Positions 43,303 through 51,773 of a stretch of 64,000 nt of DNA are shown piece by piece. The stretch covers positions 1 to 64,000 of the forward strand of contig JAEPOJ010000015.1 of assembly GCA_017642965.1 (NCBI GenBank), written 5' to 3'. Every line of letters starts with the position of its first letter. Within the stretch, counting starts at the first letter, position 1. The translations under genes and the position numbers were made by a program. The notes beneath the pieces were generated by a model. It made no database searches. It saw only the letters and a list, made by a program, of their open reading frames with translations, and was not told the origin of the DNA. The DNA is from Phycisphaerales bacterium (GTDB lineage: Bacteria; Planctomycetota; Phycisphaerae; Phycisphaerales; UBA1924).

Positions 43303-43758
43303 TCACTGCCCTGAGGCAGCGGGGGTTGAATGAATGGTCTGGTTGGGTGCGCAGCACGTCAGATCCGGGCAGCATCCCTCACGCTGCATCCGGGCCAGCT
43401 CGTTGGGGTCAATCGCGTCGATGTTGATCAGTGTCTGCTGATCCATGCGGATCCGCTCGTCTCCGAGCGCATGGGCGCGGACCGTTGCGAGCGCATCACG
43501 CACGATCGCGTCTGGCGTCTCCGGCGTGCGATAGTGCACCCACCGCCCCTCGCGCCGAGACTCGAGCAGCCCCGCATCGCGCAGCTGCCCAAGGTGCTTG
43601 GAGATCGACGCGTTCGAGAGGTCGATCAACGCGACGAGCTGGCACACGCATCGTTCATGGTCCAGGCAGGCCGCCAGCAGGCGGACGCGATTGGGGTCCG
43701 CGAGCGCACCTGCGATGCTGGTGAGCCGATCGATCGGGTTGGTGTGCTGATTTCTCAT
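43303..43758 (-). CDS. arsR: ArsR-family arsenic-responsive repressor
   Basis: A 151-residue protein from the ATG at 43758. Winged-helix core: PNRVRLLAACLDHERCVCQLVALIDLSNASISKHLGQLRDAGLLESRREGRWVHY. The CVC pair at the start of the recognition helix region matches the As(III) site of classic ArsR. A second cluster, REGCCPDLTCCAPN near the C terminus, offers four more Cys, as in the C-terminal As sites of some ArsR proteins. It represses its own operon with arsM until arsenite binds. The start codon overlaps a candidate operator. Confidence 0.92.
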   Translation of the reverse strand: MRNQHTNPIDRLTSIAGALADPNRVRLLAACLDHERCVCQLVALIDLSNASISKHLGQLRDAGLLESRREGRWVHYRTPETPDAIVRDALATVRAHALGDERIRMDQQTLINIDAIDPNELARMQREGCCPDLTCCAPNQTIHSTPAASGQ

Positions 43759-43776
43759 TTTCCTAAACAAGAAAAT
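43757..43776. promoter_or_regulatory. Candidate ArsR operator
   Basis: ATTTTC and GAAAAT form an inverted repeat with an eight-base spacer, overlapping the arsR start codon in otherwise GC-rich sequence. Position and symmetry fit autoregulation; the exact operator is not proven. Confidence 0.4.
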
Positions 43777-43873
43777 AGATGCCAGGCACGGCCTATTCCA
43801 CCCCCTTGCCGAGAAAATCGGGGTCCCAATGAAAAACGGACTCAATTTTCGGATATATCAGAACTCGATATAT

Positions 43874-43888
43874 ATGTCCGTGGTACAT
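43874..43888 (+). promoter_or_regulatory. Candidate PadR operator upstream of the padR-like gene
   Basis: ATGT and ACAT flank seven bases, close to the ATGT-N-ACAT operator known for PadR proteins, 30 bases before the padR start. It is preceded by the AT-rich TATATAT, a possible -10 region. Confidence 0.45.
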
Positions 43889-43917
43889 TGATCCGAAGCA
43901 GACGCAAGGAAACCGCC

Positions 43918-44286
43918 ATGCTCAACCTCAAGCAAGACCACTCCACACTCGTCGTCCTCTCGGTCCTCGCCGACGGCCCCTCGTACGGCTACGCCATCAC
44001 CAAGGCCATCGCCGCCAAGTCCGACGGGCACTTCAAGCTCACCGCATCGGGCATGTACCCGCTGCTGACCAAGCTCGAGAAGCAGGGGCTCGTCACCACC
44101 AGCTGGGAAGAGGTCAAGGCCGAGGGGGCCGACCCCGACGCCAGCGGACGCAAGCGCAAGTGGTACACACTGAGCCCCAAGGGACGCAGGCAGCTCGACA
44201 AGCACATCGAAGCCCACAAGCAGATGCAGCACCTGCTCGACAACTTCCTCGCCCAGACAACCACTGCCCCGAGCGCAACGACATGA
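43918..44286 (+). CDS. PadR-family transcriptional regulator
   Basis: A 122-residue protein from the ATG at 43918 (AAGGAA upstream). The PadR winged helix is complete: DHSTLVVLSVLADGPSYGYAITKAI, LTASGMYPLLTKLEKQGLVTTSWE, and RKRKWYTLSPKGRRQLDKH. PadR repressors commonly pair with a downstream membrane protein carrying a HAAS/permease-prefix segment, and exactly this arrangement follows with a four-base overlap. A palindrome matching PadR sites precedes it. Confidence 0.92.
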   Translation: MLNLKQDHSTLVVLSVLADGPSYGYAITKAIAAKSDGHFKLTASGMYPLLTKLEKQGLVTTSWEEVKAEGADPDASGRKRKWYTLSPKGRRQLDKHIEAHKQMQHLLDNFLAQTTTAPSATT

Positions 44287-45599
44287 AACGCACCAAGGGG
44301 ATCAACCCGCCGAGCAATCGCGACACGATCGAGTCCTGGCTCGATGTGCTCGTCTCGATGCTCAACCTCCCGAGCTCGCAGCGCGATCAGGTGCGCGACG
44401 AGCTTGAGGACCACCTGCGATCCCGTGTCGACGACCTGCTCATCATGGGCAAGTCGGAGCCAGACGCGATCCAGACCGCCATCCAAGAACTCGGAGAGAC
44501 CGCCGAGCTCGCCAAACTCATTTCATCGGCCTCACGCACTCGGACCCCATTCAGGAGATTCGCCATGAACGCCACATTCTTCGTCCTCGCCGGCTCCATC
44601 ATGACCGCAAGCATCAGCATGATGATGCCAACGAGCTCACACAACGCATCGAACACAATGATCTCGCACAGCGAAGAAACGGTACCAGTCACCGCTGCTG
44701 CTGCCGACCCGTTCGAGTCCTTCACGATCGATGTCCGGAACGCAACTTTCGGCGAGCTGTTCGATCAAATCGAAGAGCACGCAGACCGCCCGCTGATCAT
44801 CCACTGGGACATGCTCGAAGAGTTCGGGTTCAGCAGCGACACGCCGATCAATATCGACTCAAACCCCATCAACGCACGGCTCGTGTTTACCATCCTCGCA
44901 GAGCGGACCGAGCAGGTCTTTTACAACTCCATGGCAGCATTCGAACGACCGGATCGGATCGAGATCGGAAACCGCGATCAGTTCGATCGCCGCACAACAG
45001 TGAAGAGAGTCTACGACCTTTCTGACTTTACCCAGCCGCGCTTGCATGACTCTTCGAACTCGAACCAATCCAGCCGGATGGCGGCGCACACGCAGAATAC
45101 GATACAACGAGTGATGGATCTCATGCACGGGCATGTTTCGTCAAGAGACTGGACCTCGATGGGCGGCTCGCTCGCGACGAGCTCCGCCCTCAACTCGACC
45201 CTCGTCGTTACTGCACCAGAGCGGATGCACGAAGAAATCAGGGTCCTGCTCGATGAGCTGGTCGCACAGCATCAACGCCAGCAGCGTGAGTTGCAGACTC
45301 AATCACAGGACGCCATCGATCGGATTCGTGCCGAGTACGAGATCGCAAAGCAGAAGTATCTCACAAAGTCCAACGACTACGGACGCATCGAGCTTCAGGG
45401 GCGGCAGATCGAGCAACGCATGGAGCAGGGGGAACTCAGCGGGCCCGAGTTTGAAAAGTCCCAGGCACAGCTCGGCGATCTCAGTCTCATGCTCAAGGAA
45501 CTCCGCCTCGAACTCCAAGAGCAGGAACGTCGGTACGAGAGCCTGCAGTCCCTCCTGATCCATGCCGAGAGCGACCACCTCAGGGCCAGTCTCAGCTAA
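44283..45599 (+). CDS. HAAS-type membrane protein with STN-like extracytoplasmic domain
   Basis: A 438-residue protein starting in the ATGA overlap with padR. Residues 15-75 form a HAAS/permease-prefix-like helical segment (QRDQVRDELEDHLRSRVDDLLIMGKSEPDAIQTAIQELG). A TM helix follows at about 95-115. Residues 145-205 (IDVRNATFGELFDQIEEHADRPL, then ARLVFTILAERT) resemble the short STN/secretin N-terminal fold seen in many planctomycete proteins. Residues about 325-430 are coiled coil rich in Gln, Glu and Arg. It probably senses an envelope signal for PadR; this is inferred from pairing alone. Confidence 0.65.
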   Translation: MKRTKGINPPSNRDTIESWLDVLVSMLNLPSSQRDQVRDELEDHLRSRVDDLLIMGKSEPDAIQTAIQELGETAELAKLISSASRTRTPFRRFAMNATFFVLAGSIMTASISMMMPTSSHNASNTMISHSEETVPVTAAAADPFESFTIDVRNATFGELFDQIEEHADRPLIIHWDMLEEFGFSSDTPINIDSNPINARLVFTILAERTEQVFYNSMAAFERPDRIEIGNRDQFDRRTTVKRVYDLSDFTQPRLHDSSNSNQSSRMAAHTQNTIQRVMDLMHGHVSSRDWTSMGGSLATSSALNSTLVVTAPERMHEEIRVLLDELVAQHQRQQRELQTQSQDAIDRIRAEYEIAKQKYLTKSNDYGRIELQGRQIEQRMEQGELSGPEFEKSQAQLGDLSLMLKELRLELQEQERRYESLQSLLIHAESDHLRASLS

Positions 45600-45643
45600 G
45601 CCCGCAATCCCATCCACGAAACACCCGCAACTCACACACGAGC

Positions 45644-45677
45644 AGGGATTCCCAGATACAATCTGTTGGGAGTCCCT
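45644..45677 (+). promoter_or_regulatory. Hairpin covering the nrdR ribosome site
   Basis: AGGGATTCCCA pairs with TGGGAGTCCCT (one G-U pair), and the loop can fold again (AGAT/ATCT). The likely ribosome site GGGAG of nrdR lies in the right arm, ten bases before the ATG. It may also act as a terminator for the gene ending at 45599, since TTTCTT follows. Confidence 0.5.
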
Positions 45678-45682
45678 TTCTT

Positions 45683-46189
45683 ATGATCTGCCCATATTGT
45701 GCCCACAACCAGGACAAGGTCATCGATTCCCGCTCCACCGAAGGTGGGGCGGTGATTCGTCGTCGGCGCCACTGCCTCAAGTGCGAGAAGCGCTTCACCA
45801 CCTACGAACGCGTCGAGCCCGCCGGGCGACTCATGGTCGTCAAACGCGACGGCTCCCGCGTCCCCTTCAGCCCGGAAAACATCATGCGCGGCGTCTCCAA
45901 CGCCTGCGGCAAGCGCCCCATTTCCGAGGACATCAAGCAGGCCCTCGCCACGGCCGTCGAAGAGGAACTCCACGCCGAGTTCGAGCGCGAGGTACCCTCC
46001 CAGCTCGTCGGCGAGCGTGTGATGGCCAAGCTCCGCAACGTGGACAAGATCGCCTACATCCGCTTCGCCACCGAGCACCTCCAGCTGTCCACGCTCGAGG
46101 ACATCCAGCGCGAGCTCGACGACCTCTCCTCACGCCCAACGACCGGCCCCGACCAGCAGGGCCTCTTCGCCGCCCGCAACGCGAAGTAG
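45683..46189 (+). CDS. nrdR: Ribonucleotide reductase regulator NrdR
   Basis: A 168-residue protein. The N-terminal zinc ribbon has CPYC and CLKC in MICPYCAHNQDKVIDSRSTEGG...RRHCLKCEKRFTTYERVE, followed by the ATP-cone (VVKRDGSRVPFSPENIMRGVSNACGKRPIS). It represses ribonucleotide reductase genes according to ATP/dATP state. Length is normal for NrdR. No nrd gene is in the window. A hairpin covers its ribosome site. Confidence 0.97.
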   Translation: MICPYCAHNQDKVIDSRSTEGGAVIRRRRHCLKCEKRFTTYERVEPAGRLMVVKRDGSRVPFSPENIMRGVSNACGKRPISEDIKQALATAVEEELHAEFEREVPSQLVGERVMAKLRNVDKIAYIRFATEHLQLSTLEDIQRELDDLSSRPTTGPDQQGLFAARNAK

Positions 46190-46199
46190 CCCCATTGCA

Positions 46200-46290
46200 G
46201 GGTGCCACTACTCGCCGTCTTCGGCGCAGTAGTGTCTTCGGAACATCAAAAGAGCACGACTGCGCTGCTTCACGTCGAGTAGTGGCACCC
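46200..46290. repeat. 91-bp inverted-repeat element after nrdR
   Basis: Perfect 15-bp inverted repeats (GGGTGCCACTACTCG at 46200-46214 and CGAGTAGTGGCACCC at 46276-46290) enclose 61 bases, inside which GCGCAGT (46224-46230) pairs with ACTGCGC (46259-46265). Layout is MITE-like or a long structured 3' RNA. No coding potential. Similar GTGCCACT repeats are, as I recall, frequent in planctomycete genomes. Confidence 0.65.
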
Positions 46291-46349
46291 CGAACCAGAT
46301 CGCATACAATCACCTACACGCCGACCCATCAGACGAAAGGTGATCATCC

Positions 46350-47081
46350 ATGGCATCCAAAGTCCGCAACACGCCCGCTGAATGCTTCGAAGGCCTCGCC
46401 GAGCAGGGCATCCTCCGCGACGGCATGATGTGCATGGTGGGGGGCTTTGGGCTCTGCGGCATCCCCGAGCAGCTCATCATCGCCCTGCGTGACACCGGCA
46501 CCAAGGACCTCACCTGCGTCTCAAACAACGCCGGCGTCGACGACTGGGGCCTGGGCCTGCTCCTGCAGACCAAGCAGATCAAAAAGATGATCTCCTCCTA
46601 TGTCGGCGAGAACGAAGAGTTCGCACGCCAGTTCCTTGCCGACGAGCTCGAGGTCGAGTTCAACCCGCAGGGCACCCTCGCCGAACGCGTCCGCGCCGGC
46701 GGCGCCGGCATCCCCGCCTTCTTCACCGCCACCGGCTACGGCACCATGGTCGCCGACGGCAAGGAAACCCGGACCTTCGCCACCCCCAACGGCGGTGAGG
46801 AGCGCCCCTACGTCATGGAGACCGGCCTCTTCGGCGACCTCGCGCTGGTGAAGGCCCAGAAGGCCGACGAGTTCGGCAACCTCGTCTTCCACGTCACGGC
46901 CCGCAACTTCAACCCCGACATGGCCACCGCCGCCAAGTTCACCATCGCGGAAGTCGACGAGATCGTCCCCACCGGCTCGCTCCACCCCGACGAGATCCAC
47001 CTCCCGGGCGTCTACGTCGACCGCGTCGTCAAGACCCAGAGCGAGAAGCGCATCGAGCAGAGAACGGTGAGCGGGTCATGA
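46350..47081 (+). CDS. scoA: 3-oxoacid CoA-transferase subunit A
   Basis: A 243-residue protein preceded by AAAGGTGA. The family I CoA-transferase A motif is [15 protein letters not shown], followed by [31 protein letters not shown] and [27 protein letters not shown], all characteristic of SCOT/ScoA. With subunit B it moves CoA between succinyl-CoA (or similar) and acetoacetate. The B subunit gene is not next to it but at 55723. It overlaps the following unknown gene by four bases. Confidence 0.95.
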   Translation: MASKVRNTPAECFEGLAEQGILRDGMMCMVGGFGLCGIPEQLIIALRDTGTKDLTCVSNNAGVDDWGLGLLLQTKQIKKMISSYVGENEEFARQFLADELEVEFNPQGTLAERVRAGGAGIPAFFTATGYGTMVADGKETRTFATPNGGEERPYVMETGLFGDLALVKAQKADEFGNLVFHVTARNFNPDMATAAKFTIAEVDEIVPTGSLHPDEIHLPGVYVDRVVKTQSEKRIEQRTVSGS

Positions 47082-47656
47082 TCCGTAAGTGGTTCACCAA
47101 GGGCGGTGGCTCGAGCGGACCCGATCCGCGATGGTCAGAACTGATCCACACCCTTCGTGACCTTGGCATGTGGGACGATGCCGATCCCGCAGAGTTGGAG
47201 TCCGAGTTCGATTCCATGATCACGAAGCAGAACTTCTGGCTCGTCGAATCACCACGGTTCATCATGGCGGACGCAGAGGAGCTCGCGGAAGGCGGCATCG
47301 GCCTTTGGCTCGATGAGCACCAGGATGCACTCGCAAAGTATGGATTCACATTCCAGTCACACGAGGATCACTGCGATGAGCACGGCTACGACTTTGTCCT
47401 CGACGGGACCAAGCACACCGTCTACACGCAGCAGCAGCTTGAGAACGACAACATCTGGGAGATCGCGACACGCTTCGTGCAGCAGATGATCAACACGCAG
47501 CTCCGTGCCAAGGGCATCGAGACCCGGGCTTACCTCTTCTACGGCGGCAACGATGGGCAGATCGCCATGCTCACGCCGCAGATGGCGGTCGCCATGATCG
47601 ACAGCGCCCTGATCGAGAAGAAAGAACAGCCCTTCCGCTTGGATGCCGAGCGATGA
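47078..47656 (+). CDS. Soluble protein of unknown function in the scoA operon
   Basis: A 192-residue protein. It starts in the ATGA overlap with scoA and its stop overlaps the next start by four bases. The sequence is acidic and Trp-rich in its first half ([27 protein letters not shown]), with mixed helix-strand pattern to [27 protein letters not shown]. No signal peptide or membrane segment and no family recognised. Tight overlap suggests a role linked to CoA-transferase expression units, but nothing specific can be shown. Confidence 0.65.
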   Translation: MIRKWFTKGGGSSGPDPRWSELIHTLRDLGMWDDADPAELESEFDSMITKQNFWLVESPRFIMADAEELAEGGIGLWLDEHQDALAKYGFTFQSHEDHCDEHGYDFVLDGTKHTVYTQQQLENDNIWEIATRFVQQMINTQLRAKGIETRAYLFYGGNDGQIAMLTPQMAVAMIDSALIEKKEQPFRLDAER

Positions 47657-48129
47657 TCCGCAAAGTCTCCGATCAGGTCATCATCCACGCCGCGGGTGAC
47701 ATCTATCGGTTCCTGACGACCGCTGAAGACACCAACGGCGCCTACGCCCTCTGGCACGCCACCATCCCCCCAGGCGGCGGCCCGCCGCTGCACGTCCACC
47801 ACAACGAGGACGAACGCTTCGACATCCTCACAGGGCGCCTGCGTTTCCGTGTTGGTGAGAACGATCTGGAGGCGGGGCCAGGCGATTCACTCCTCGCCCG
47901 GCGTGATGTCCCGCACGCGTTCTATAACGAAACAGACGAACCCGCAACGATGCTCATCCACGTCACGCCCGGCGGGATGGAGCAGATGTTCCACGAGTTC
48001 GGCAAGGTCGTCGTCTCACCCGACGCAGTGCCCGAGCCGGTTACGCCCGAACACATCGAGAAGATCTCTCAAGTCACCAAGCGCTACGGCATCGAGGTCC
48101 TCGGACCACCGATCGGAGGTGTGCATTGA
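47653..48129 (+). CDS. Cupin-domain protein
   Basis: A 158-residue protein with a single cupin barrel. Motif 1 is GPPLHVHHNEDERFDILTGRLRF (two metal His, a Glu) and motif 2 is GDSLLARRDVPHAFYN (third His). Such proteins are metal-dependent isomerases, oxygenases or small-molecule binders. The N terminus DQVIIHAAGDIYRFLTTAED and the length suggest the quercetinase-like/AraC-effector type of small cupins. It overlaps its neighbours by four bases on both sides. Confidence 0.85.
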   Translation: MIRKVSDQVIIHAAGDIYRFLTTAEDTNGAYALWHATIPPGGGPPLHVHHNEDERFDILTGRLRFRVGENDLEAGPGDSLLARRDVPHAFYNETDEPATMLIHVTPGGMEQMFHEFGKVVVSPDAVPEPVTPEHIEKISQVTKRYGIEVLGPPIGGVH

Positions 48130-48569
48130 GCGTCACCGATACGAGTTCAAGCGATTCACTGGAGCCGGGGCAATCTACCCGGTCACATCAGGCCGATGAG
48201 AATCAGGCCCCGGGTATGGTGATACGTTTCCTGAATGACACACAGCCGGCCAAGCTGCTGATCATCAGTGCGGCATGCATCGTGCTGACCGCGGTCTTCG
48301 GCGTGCTCGCATATAAAATCGACACCGGCTGGAACTGGAACGCCTCCATTGAGCAGTGGAGTGTGACAACCACCTGGGACACATCCCTGAGCCCAAGAGT
48401 GATCGATCAATCGACGAATCCGGCAAGAGCGCCTTTCTGGAAAAGAACGCTCCCCATGCTCCTGAACATCTTCGTATTTCTGCTCGGAGTCGTCAGCGCA
48501 CTCCTACCCATGTGGGCCGTCGGCAGACTCATCTCCGACGCGATCAAAGAGGGACACACAAATGAATGA
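48126..48569 (+). CDS. Small two-TM membrane protein, TTG start
   Basis: A 147-residue protein. The TTG at 48126 is used because GGAGG lies six bases before it and the start overlaps the cupin stop (TTGA). TM helices occur at about residues 40-62 (AKLLIISAACIVLTAVFGVLAY) and 112-134 (LPMLLNIFVFLLGVVSALLPMWAV). The region between is extracytoplasmic and Trp/Ser-rich. No family recognised. Followed, with eight bases overlap, by a LapA-like gene. Confidence 0.65.
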   Translation: MSVTDTSSSDSLEPGQSTRSHQADENQAPGMVIRFLNDTQPAKLLIISAACIVLTAVFGVLAYKIDTGWNWNASIEQWSVTTTWDTSLSPRVIDQSTNPARAPFWKRTLPMLLNIFVFLLGVVSALLPMWAVGRLISDAIKEGHTNE

Positions 48570-48831
48570 CAACCCAACCACACCCGCGCCCCCCGAGCCC
48601 AAGGGCAAGCCCTTCTACCTCAAGCCCAGGTTCATCATGGGCGCGGTCGCCGCGATTATCTTCCTGATCCTGATCATCCAGAACTCCCAGTCCACGGTCA
48701 TCGACGTGTTCTTCTGGGAGGCCAACGCGCCCGCCGCGATGCTCTACCTCATCTTCTCACTGCTGGGCTTCACCGTCGGCTGGCTCGTCTGCCGATCACA
48801 GAACGCCCGCGCCAAGCGCGCCAAAAAATAA
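48562..48831 (+). CDS. LapA-domain (DUF1049) membrane protein
   Basis: An 89-residue protein with two TM helices: MGAVAAIIFLILIIQNSQSTVIDVFFWEANAP then AMLYLIFSLLGFTVGWLV, the exact pattern of the LapA/DUF1049 domain (IxxNxxxVxxxFxxWxxxxP). Related proteins act in lipopolysaccharide assembly in proteobacteria. It ends the scoA cluster and is followed immediately by an A-rich hairpin. Confidence 0.85.
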   Translation: MNDNPTTPAPPEPKGKPFYLKPRFIMGAVAAIIFLILIIQNSQSTVIDVFFWEANAPAAMLYLIFSLLGFTVGWLVCRSQNARAKRAKK

Positions 48832-48876
48832 AAAACGCACGGAGCCGAGGCGAGAGGGGTGACGCCATCGGCTCCG
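48826..48876. terminator. Bidirectional terminator between the scoA cluster and the HAF protein
   Basis: The stem CGGAGCCGA/TCGGCTCCG (48840-48848 and 48868-48876) is flanked on the left by AAAAAATAAAAAA, a strong T run for the minus-strand gene ending at 48965. Confidence 0.75.
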
Positions 48877-48964
48877 CGCGTGTCGTGAGTCCGCCGATCT
48901 ACCGAGTCACGTCGTCCCCAACGCATACCCTGGCCACCTCGGCGAAACCCTCTTGATCAAGTCA

Positions 48965-50200
48965 TCACGGGCAGCCCGCGTTGTACGCGCCGAGGAACGC
49001 ACTCACATCAAAGAAGTCCCACTCGTCGTTGCGGTCGAAGTCCGCGATCGGGTCCTGCGCGTTAAACGCGCTGAGGAACGTGCTGACATCAAAGAAGTCC
49101 AGCGTCCCGTCGCCGTTGAGATCCGCGGCACACTCCGACGGGGGCGCAAAGCCCTCGATCAGGAACGCGCCGACGCTGCCGTCAAGCAGGCGGCCCCACC
49201 CGACGATGTCGCCGTTGTTATTCACGCCCGTCGCACGCGAGAGGATCTCGAACTCGCCGCCCTCGGGAAGCAGTTCATTCAGGTCGTACATGGTGCCGTC
49301 CACCCACGCCCACGCCCTCGGGTCGATCCCGTTGCCGGTTCCATCCCACGAAAAACCAACGACCATACCGCTGTCGTTCACGTCCAGCCCCTCGGACGTG
49401 TCCAGCATCGGCAGCGTCCCCAGCGTCTGCACCGGGTCGCGATCATCGCCGGTAAAGATGCACGCGTTCCAGGTGGCCGTGGTGGAGCCGTACCCGGAGT
49501 GCCCGATCATCATCCCATCGCTGTTGATCGCCCGCGCCTGCGAGAACCAGAACCCGAGCGGGTTGATGAGCGGGTAGTCATAGCCGCCACGACCGTCGGG
49601 CACGGCAAGCAGCGCATCGTCCGGGTCACCAAAGAAGTATCCGCTGCCGACGATGTGCCCATCGTTGTTGATCCCGTAGTTCGCGCCACCCGGGTACAGA
49701 TCGGTCCCCGCCTGCTGCGCCGGGTTCACCTGATCCCACACGAAGCCCCGGGGGAAGATGCCCGCCGTGATGAGCGCCTGCCCGACGATCACGCCGCTGT
49801 CGTTGATGTCCCAAGGAATCGAAGGCCCGCTGGATCCAAGCGCCGAGTGCACATCAACGATGCCCCCGCGCCCATCCCAGAGCGTCGCAGAGCGGAAACC
49901 ATTCATGTCCTCGCTGTATCCGACGATCTCACCGTTGTTGTTGATGGCCAACGCATTCCCGGTCACGCCGCCGCTCAGCATACCGAGATTGCTCGCGTTC
50001 CCACCCGCGTCCCAGCGCGTCGGGACCATGCCAAAGCCAACGAGCATCGATTGCCCGACGACCTCACCGTTATCGTTGATGTCCTCAGCGAACGCATGCC
50101 CGTTTGAGAGCGGCACCAGCCGCTCAACAGACTGCGCCTGCGTGCTACCGGCCCATGCGCTCAGTGCGACGATGATGATCCCTGTTCGTGTTGCCTTCAT
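48965..50200 (-). CDS. Secreted HAF-repeat protein with GC-type dockerin domain
   Basis: A 411-residue protein from the ATG at 50200, preceded by AGGAGA. The signal peptide ends about GSTQAQ. The middle consists of seven or so HAF-like repeats, each with NNNGEIVGY or NDSGMVVGFS cores (GHAFAEDINDNGEVVGQS, ALAINNNGEIVGYS, PWDINDSGVIVGQA and so on). The C terminus holds the dockerin-like pair ADLNGDGTLDFFDVSTFLSAF and DFDRNDEWDFFDVSAFLGAY and ends AGCP. It should be displayed at the surface by the same route as the protein at 1155. Confidence 0.85.
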   Translation of the reverse strand: MKATRTGIIIVALSAWAGSTQAQSVERLVPLSNGHAFAEDINDNGEVVGQSMLVGFGMVPTRWDAGGNASNLGMLSGGVTGNALAINNNGEIVGYSEDMNGFRSATLWDGRGGIVDVHSALGSSGPSIPWDINDSGVIVGQALITAGIFPRGFVWDQVNPAQQAGTDLYPGGANYGINNDGHIVGSGYFFGDPDDALLAVPDGRGGYDYPLINPLGFWFSQARAINSDGMMIGHSGYGSTTATWNACIFTGDDRDPVQTLGTLPMLDTSEGLDVNDSGMVVGFSWDGTGNGIDPRAWAWVDGTMYDLNELLPEGGEFEILSRATGVNNNGDIVGWGRLLDGSVGAFLIEGFAPPSECAADLNGDGTLDFFDVSTFLSAFNAQDPIADFDRNDEWDFFDVSAFLGAYNAGCP

Positions 50201-50285
50201 GCTGTTCTCCTGGACCCCTCGCGACGCTTGCTTCTTGATACGCCTGCACACGCGGCGTGTATCCATATCCTGTACATCAATATAT

Positions 50286-50321
50286 TGAAAACTGACTTGA
50301 AATCAACCCTGAAATCAATTA
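50286..50321. repeat. Three 12-bp tandem direct repeats in a promoter region
   Basis: TGAAAACTGACT, TGAAATCAACCC and TGAAATCAATTA follow head to tail at 50286, 50298 and 50310 in AT-rich sequence between divergent genes. Spacing near one helical turn fits a response-regulator site. Confidence 0.45.
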
Positions 50322-50474
50322 TCCTGCAGAAACAGATCGAAATCCATCCAAAACCACGTTGTAGACCCAAAAACGAAGATTACACAGTGAGATCAGATGC
50401 ACCATCCGTATTTCGGCCCACAAACCCCGATTTCAAATCACACGCGTGTCCCCGCTCAGGGTATCGTGCGCGTG

Positions 50475-51746
50475 ATGCCGGATGTTTCTCTGCAGTCCAA
50501 GCCTAAGTCGATCCCCAAGCCCCTGAGCAGCGACGAGCACGCGCTGTGTGAACGCGTCGCCGCGCGCCTGCACGCCGACCTCGCATCGCTGGTCCAGCAA
50601 CTCCCCGAGTCCGCCCAATCCGGCTCGGGCATGGCCAAGCACCTCGACATCGTCCGCAACACCACCCAGCGCGTCGTGCATGCCCTCCGCGACCAGACGC
50701 CGAGCGTCCAGACACTCGTCAAGCTGCCCGGCACCAAAGGGCTCGAGCAACTTCTGGCCGCGATGCAGGACGCGGGTCTCACGAAGAACACCATCGAGCT
50801 GGCCCAGATCGCGGTCGCCCAGTTCGAGCAGCTCATCACCTCGCTCGCCGGCTCGCACACCAAGCTTATCGCACGCATCAACGCCCCTGGCACGATCGAC
50901 ACCGAAGCAACGCTGGGCGCACAAGACCAACGCCAGGCCCTCTTCGAGTCCGCGATCGCCGTGACCGGCCGCTCCGCGCAGACCGCGATCAGTCTCTACG
51001 CCTTCCGGCGCTCACCCGAGAACCCCGGCGTCCTCCAGCGGGCGCTCGCATCAGGGCTCCAGCAGACAACGATCGTCCCGGGCGGGATGCCCGTGGTCAT
51101 CCGTGCAGGAGACACGCTCCAGTGGGACGATCCGGGAAACCGGTCCTTCGATCTCCTCGACGATTCGAAGCCCGAAGGCAACACGCCCCAGGCGCTCATC
51201 AAGGAGTTCACCACGCACCCGCTCCCGACCGTCTCATCGCAGGGCAGCGCGGACAACCTCGTTCAGGTCATCGACCCCGCCCAGCTCGACGGCCCCCAGA
51301 CGCTCGATGTCATCACCGCCGCACGCTCCAACCACCCCTTCACCGATCCCAAGACCGGCAAGATGACACTCGACGAGGTCTGGTCGCTCGTCAACTGCCC
51401 GACGGCCCAGCTCATCTTCGACGTCTATCTCCATCGCGAGCTCGAGCGACTCGTCCGCCCGGCCATCGACGCGCAGCTCTGGTACCCCAACCTCTCCTCG
51501 CCCGGCGGACAGCGCTGGATCACCCGCTACCCCTCCCCGCCCCGCCTCGAGCTGCTCGGCGAGGGCATCGCCCGGGCCCAGACCAAGCTCCACCCTCGCC
51601 ACGCAGAGCTGACAAAGCTCTTCTTCGATCGTCTGGGCTGGGATCCCAGCGAATACGTGGGTTTCCGCTGCGAGGTCATCTATCCAGTATGGCGAGCCGG
51701 CTACTGCATGAGCTTTCAATCCGCCGAACCCCAGCACGACGAGTAA
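50475..51746 (+). CDS. Conserved-looking soluble protein of unknown function
   Basis: About 423 residues; the start is uncertain (ATG at 50475, GTG at 50466, or ATG at 50397), none with a good ribosome site. The first half is predominantly helical (HALCERVAARLHADLASLVQQL, IVRNTTQRVVHALRD). The middle has DTLQWDDPGNRSFDLLDDSK. The second half contains NLSSPGGQRWITRYPSPPRLELLGEG and SEYVGFRCEVIYPVWRAGYC. No signal peptide or TM helix. Its length and codon usage fit a real gene, but I recognise no family. Confidence 0.6.
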   Translation: MPDVSLQSKPKSIPKPLSSDEHALCERVAARLHADLASLVQQLPESAQSGSGMAKHLDIVRNTTQRVVHALRDQTPSVQTLVKLPGTKGLEQLLAAMQDAGLTKNTIELAQIAVAQFEQLITSLAGSHTKLIARINAPGTIDTEATLGAQDQRQALFESAIAVTGRSAQTAISLYAFRRSPENPGVLQRALASGLQQTTIVPGGMPVVIRAGDTLQWDDPGNRSFDLLDDSKPEGNTPQALIKEFTTHPLPTVSSQGSADNLVQVIDPAQLDGPQTLDVITAARSNHPFTDPKTGKMTLDEVWSLVNCPTAQLIFDVYLHRELERLVRPAIDAQLWYPNLSSPGGQRWITRYPSPPRLELLGEGIARAQTKLHPRHAELTKLFFDRLGWDPSEYVGFRCEVIYPVWRAGYCMSFQSAEPQHDE

Positions 51747-51773
51747 GACACACGATTTCTCACCCTCACTCGT

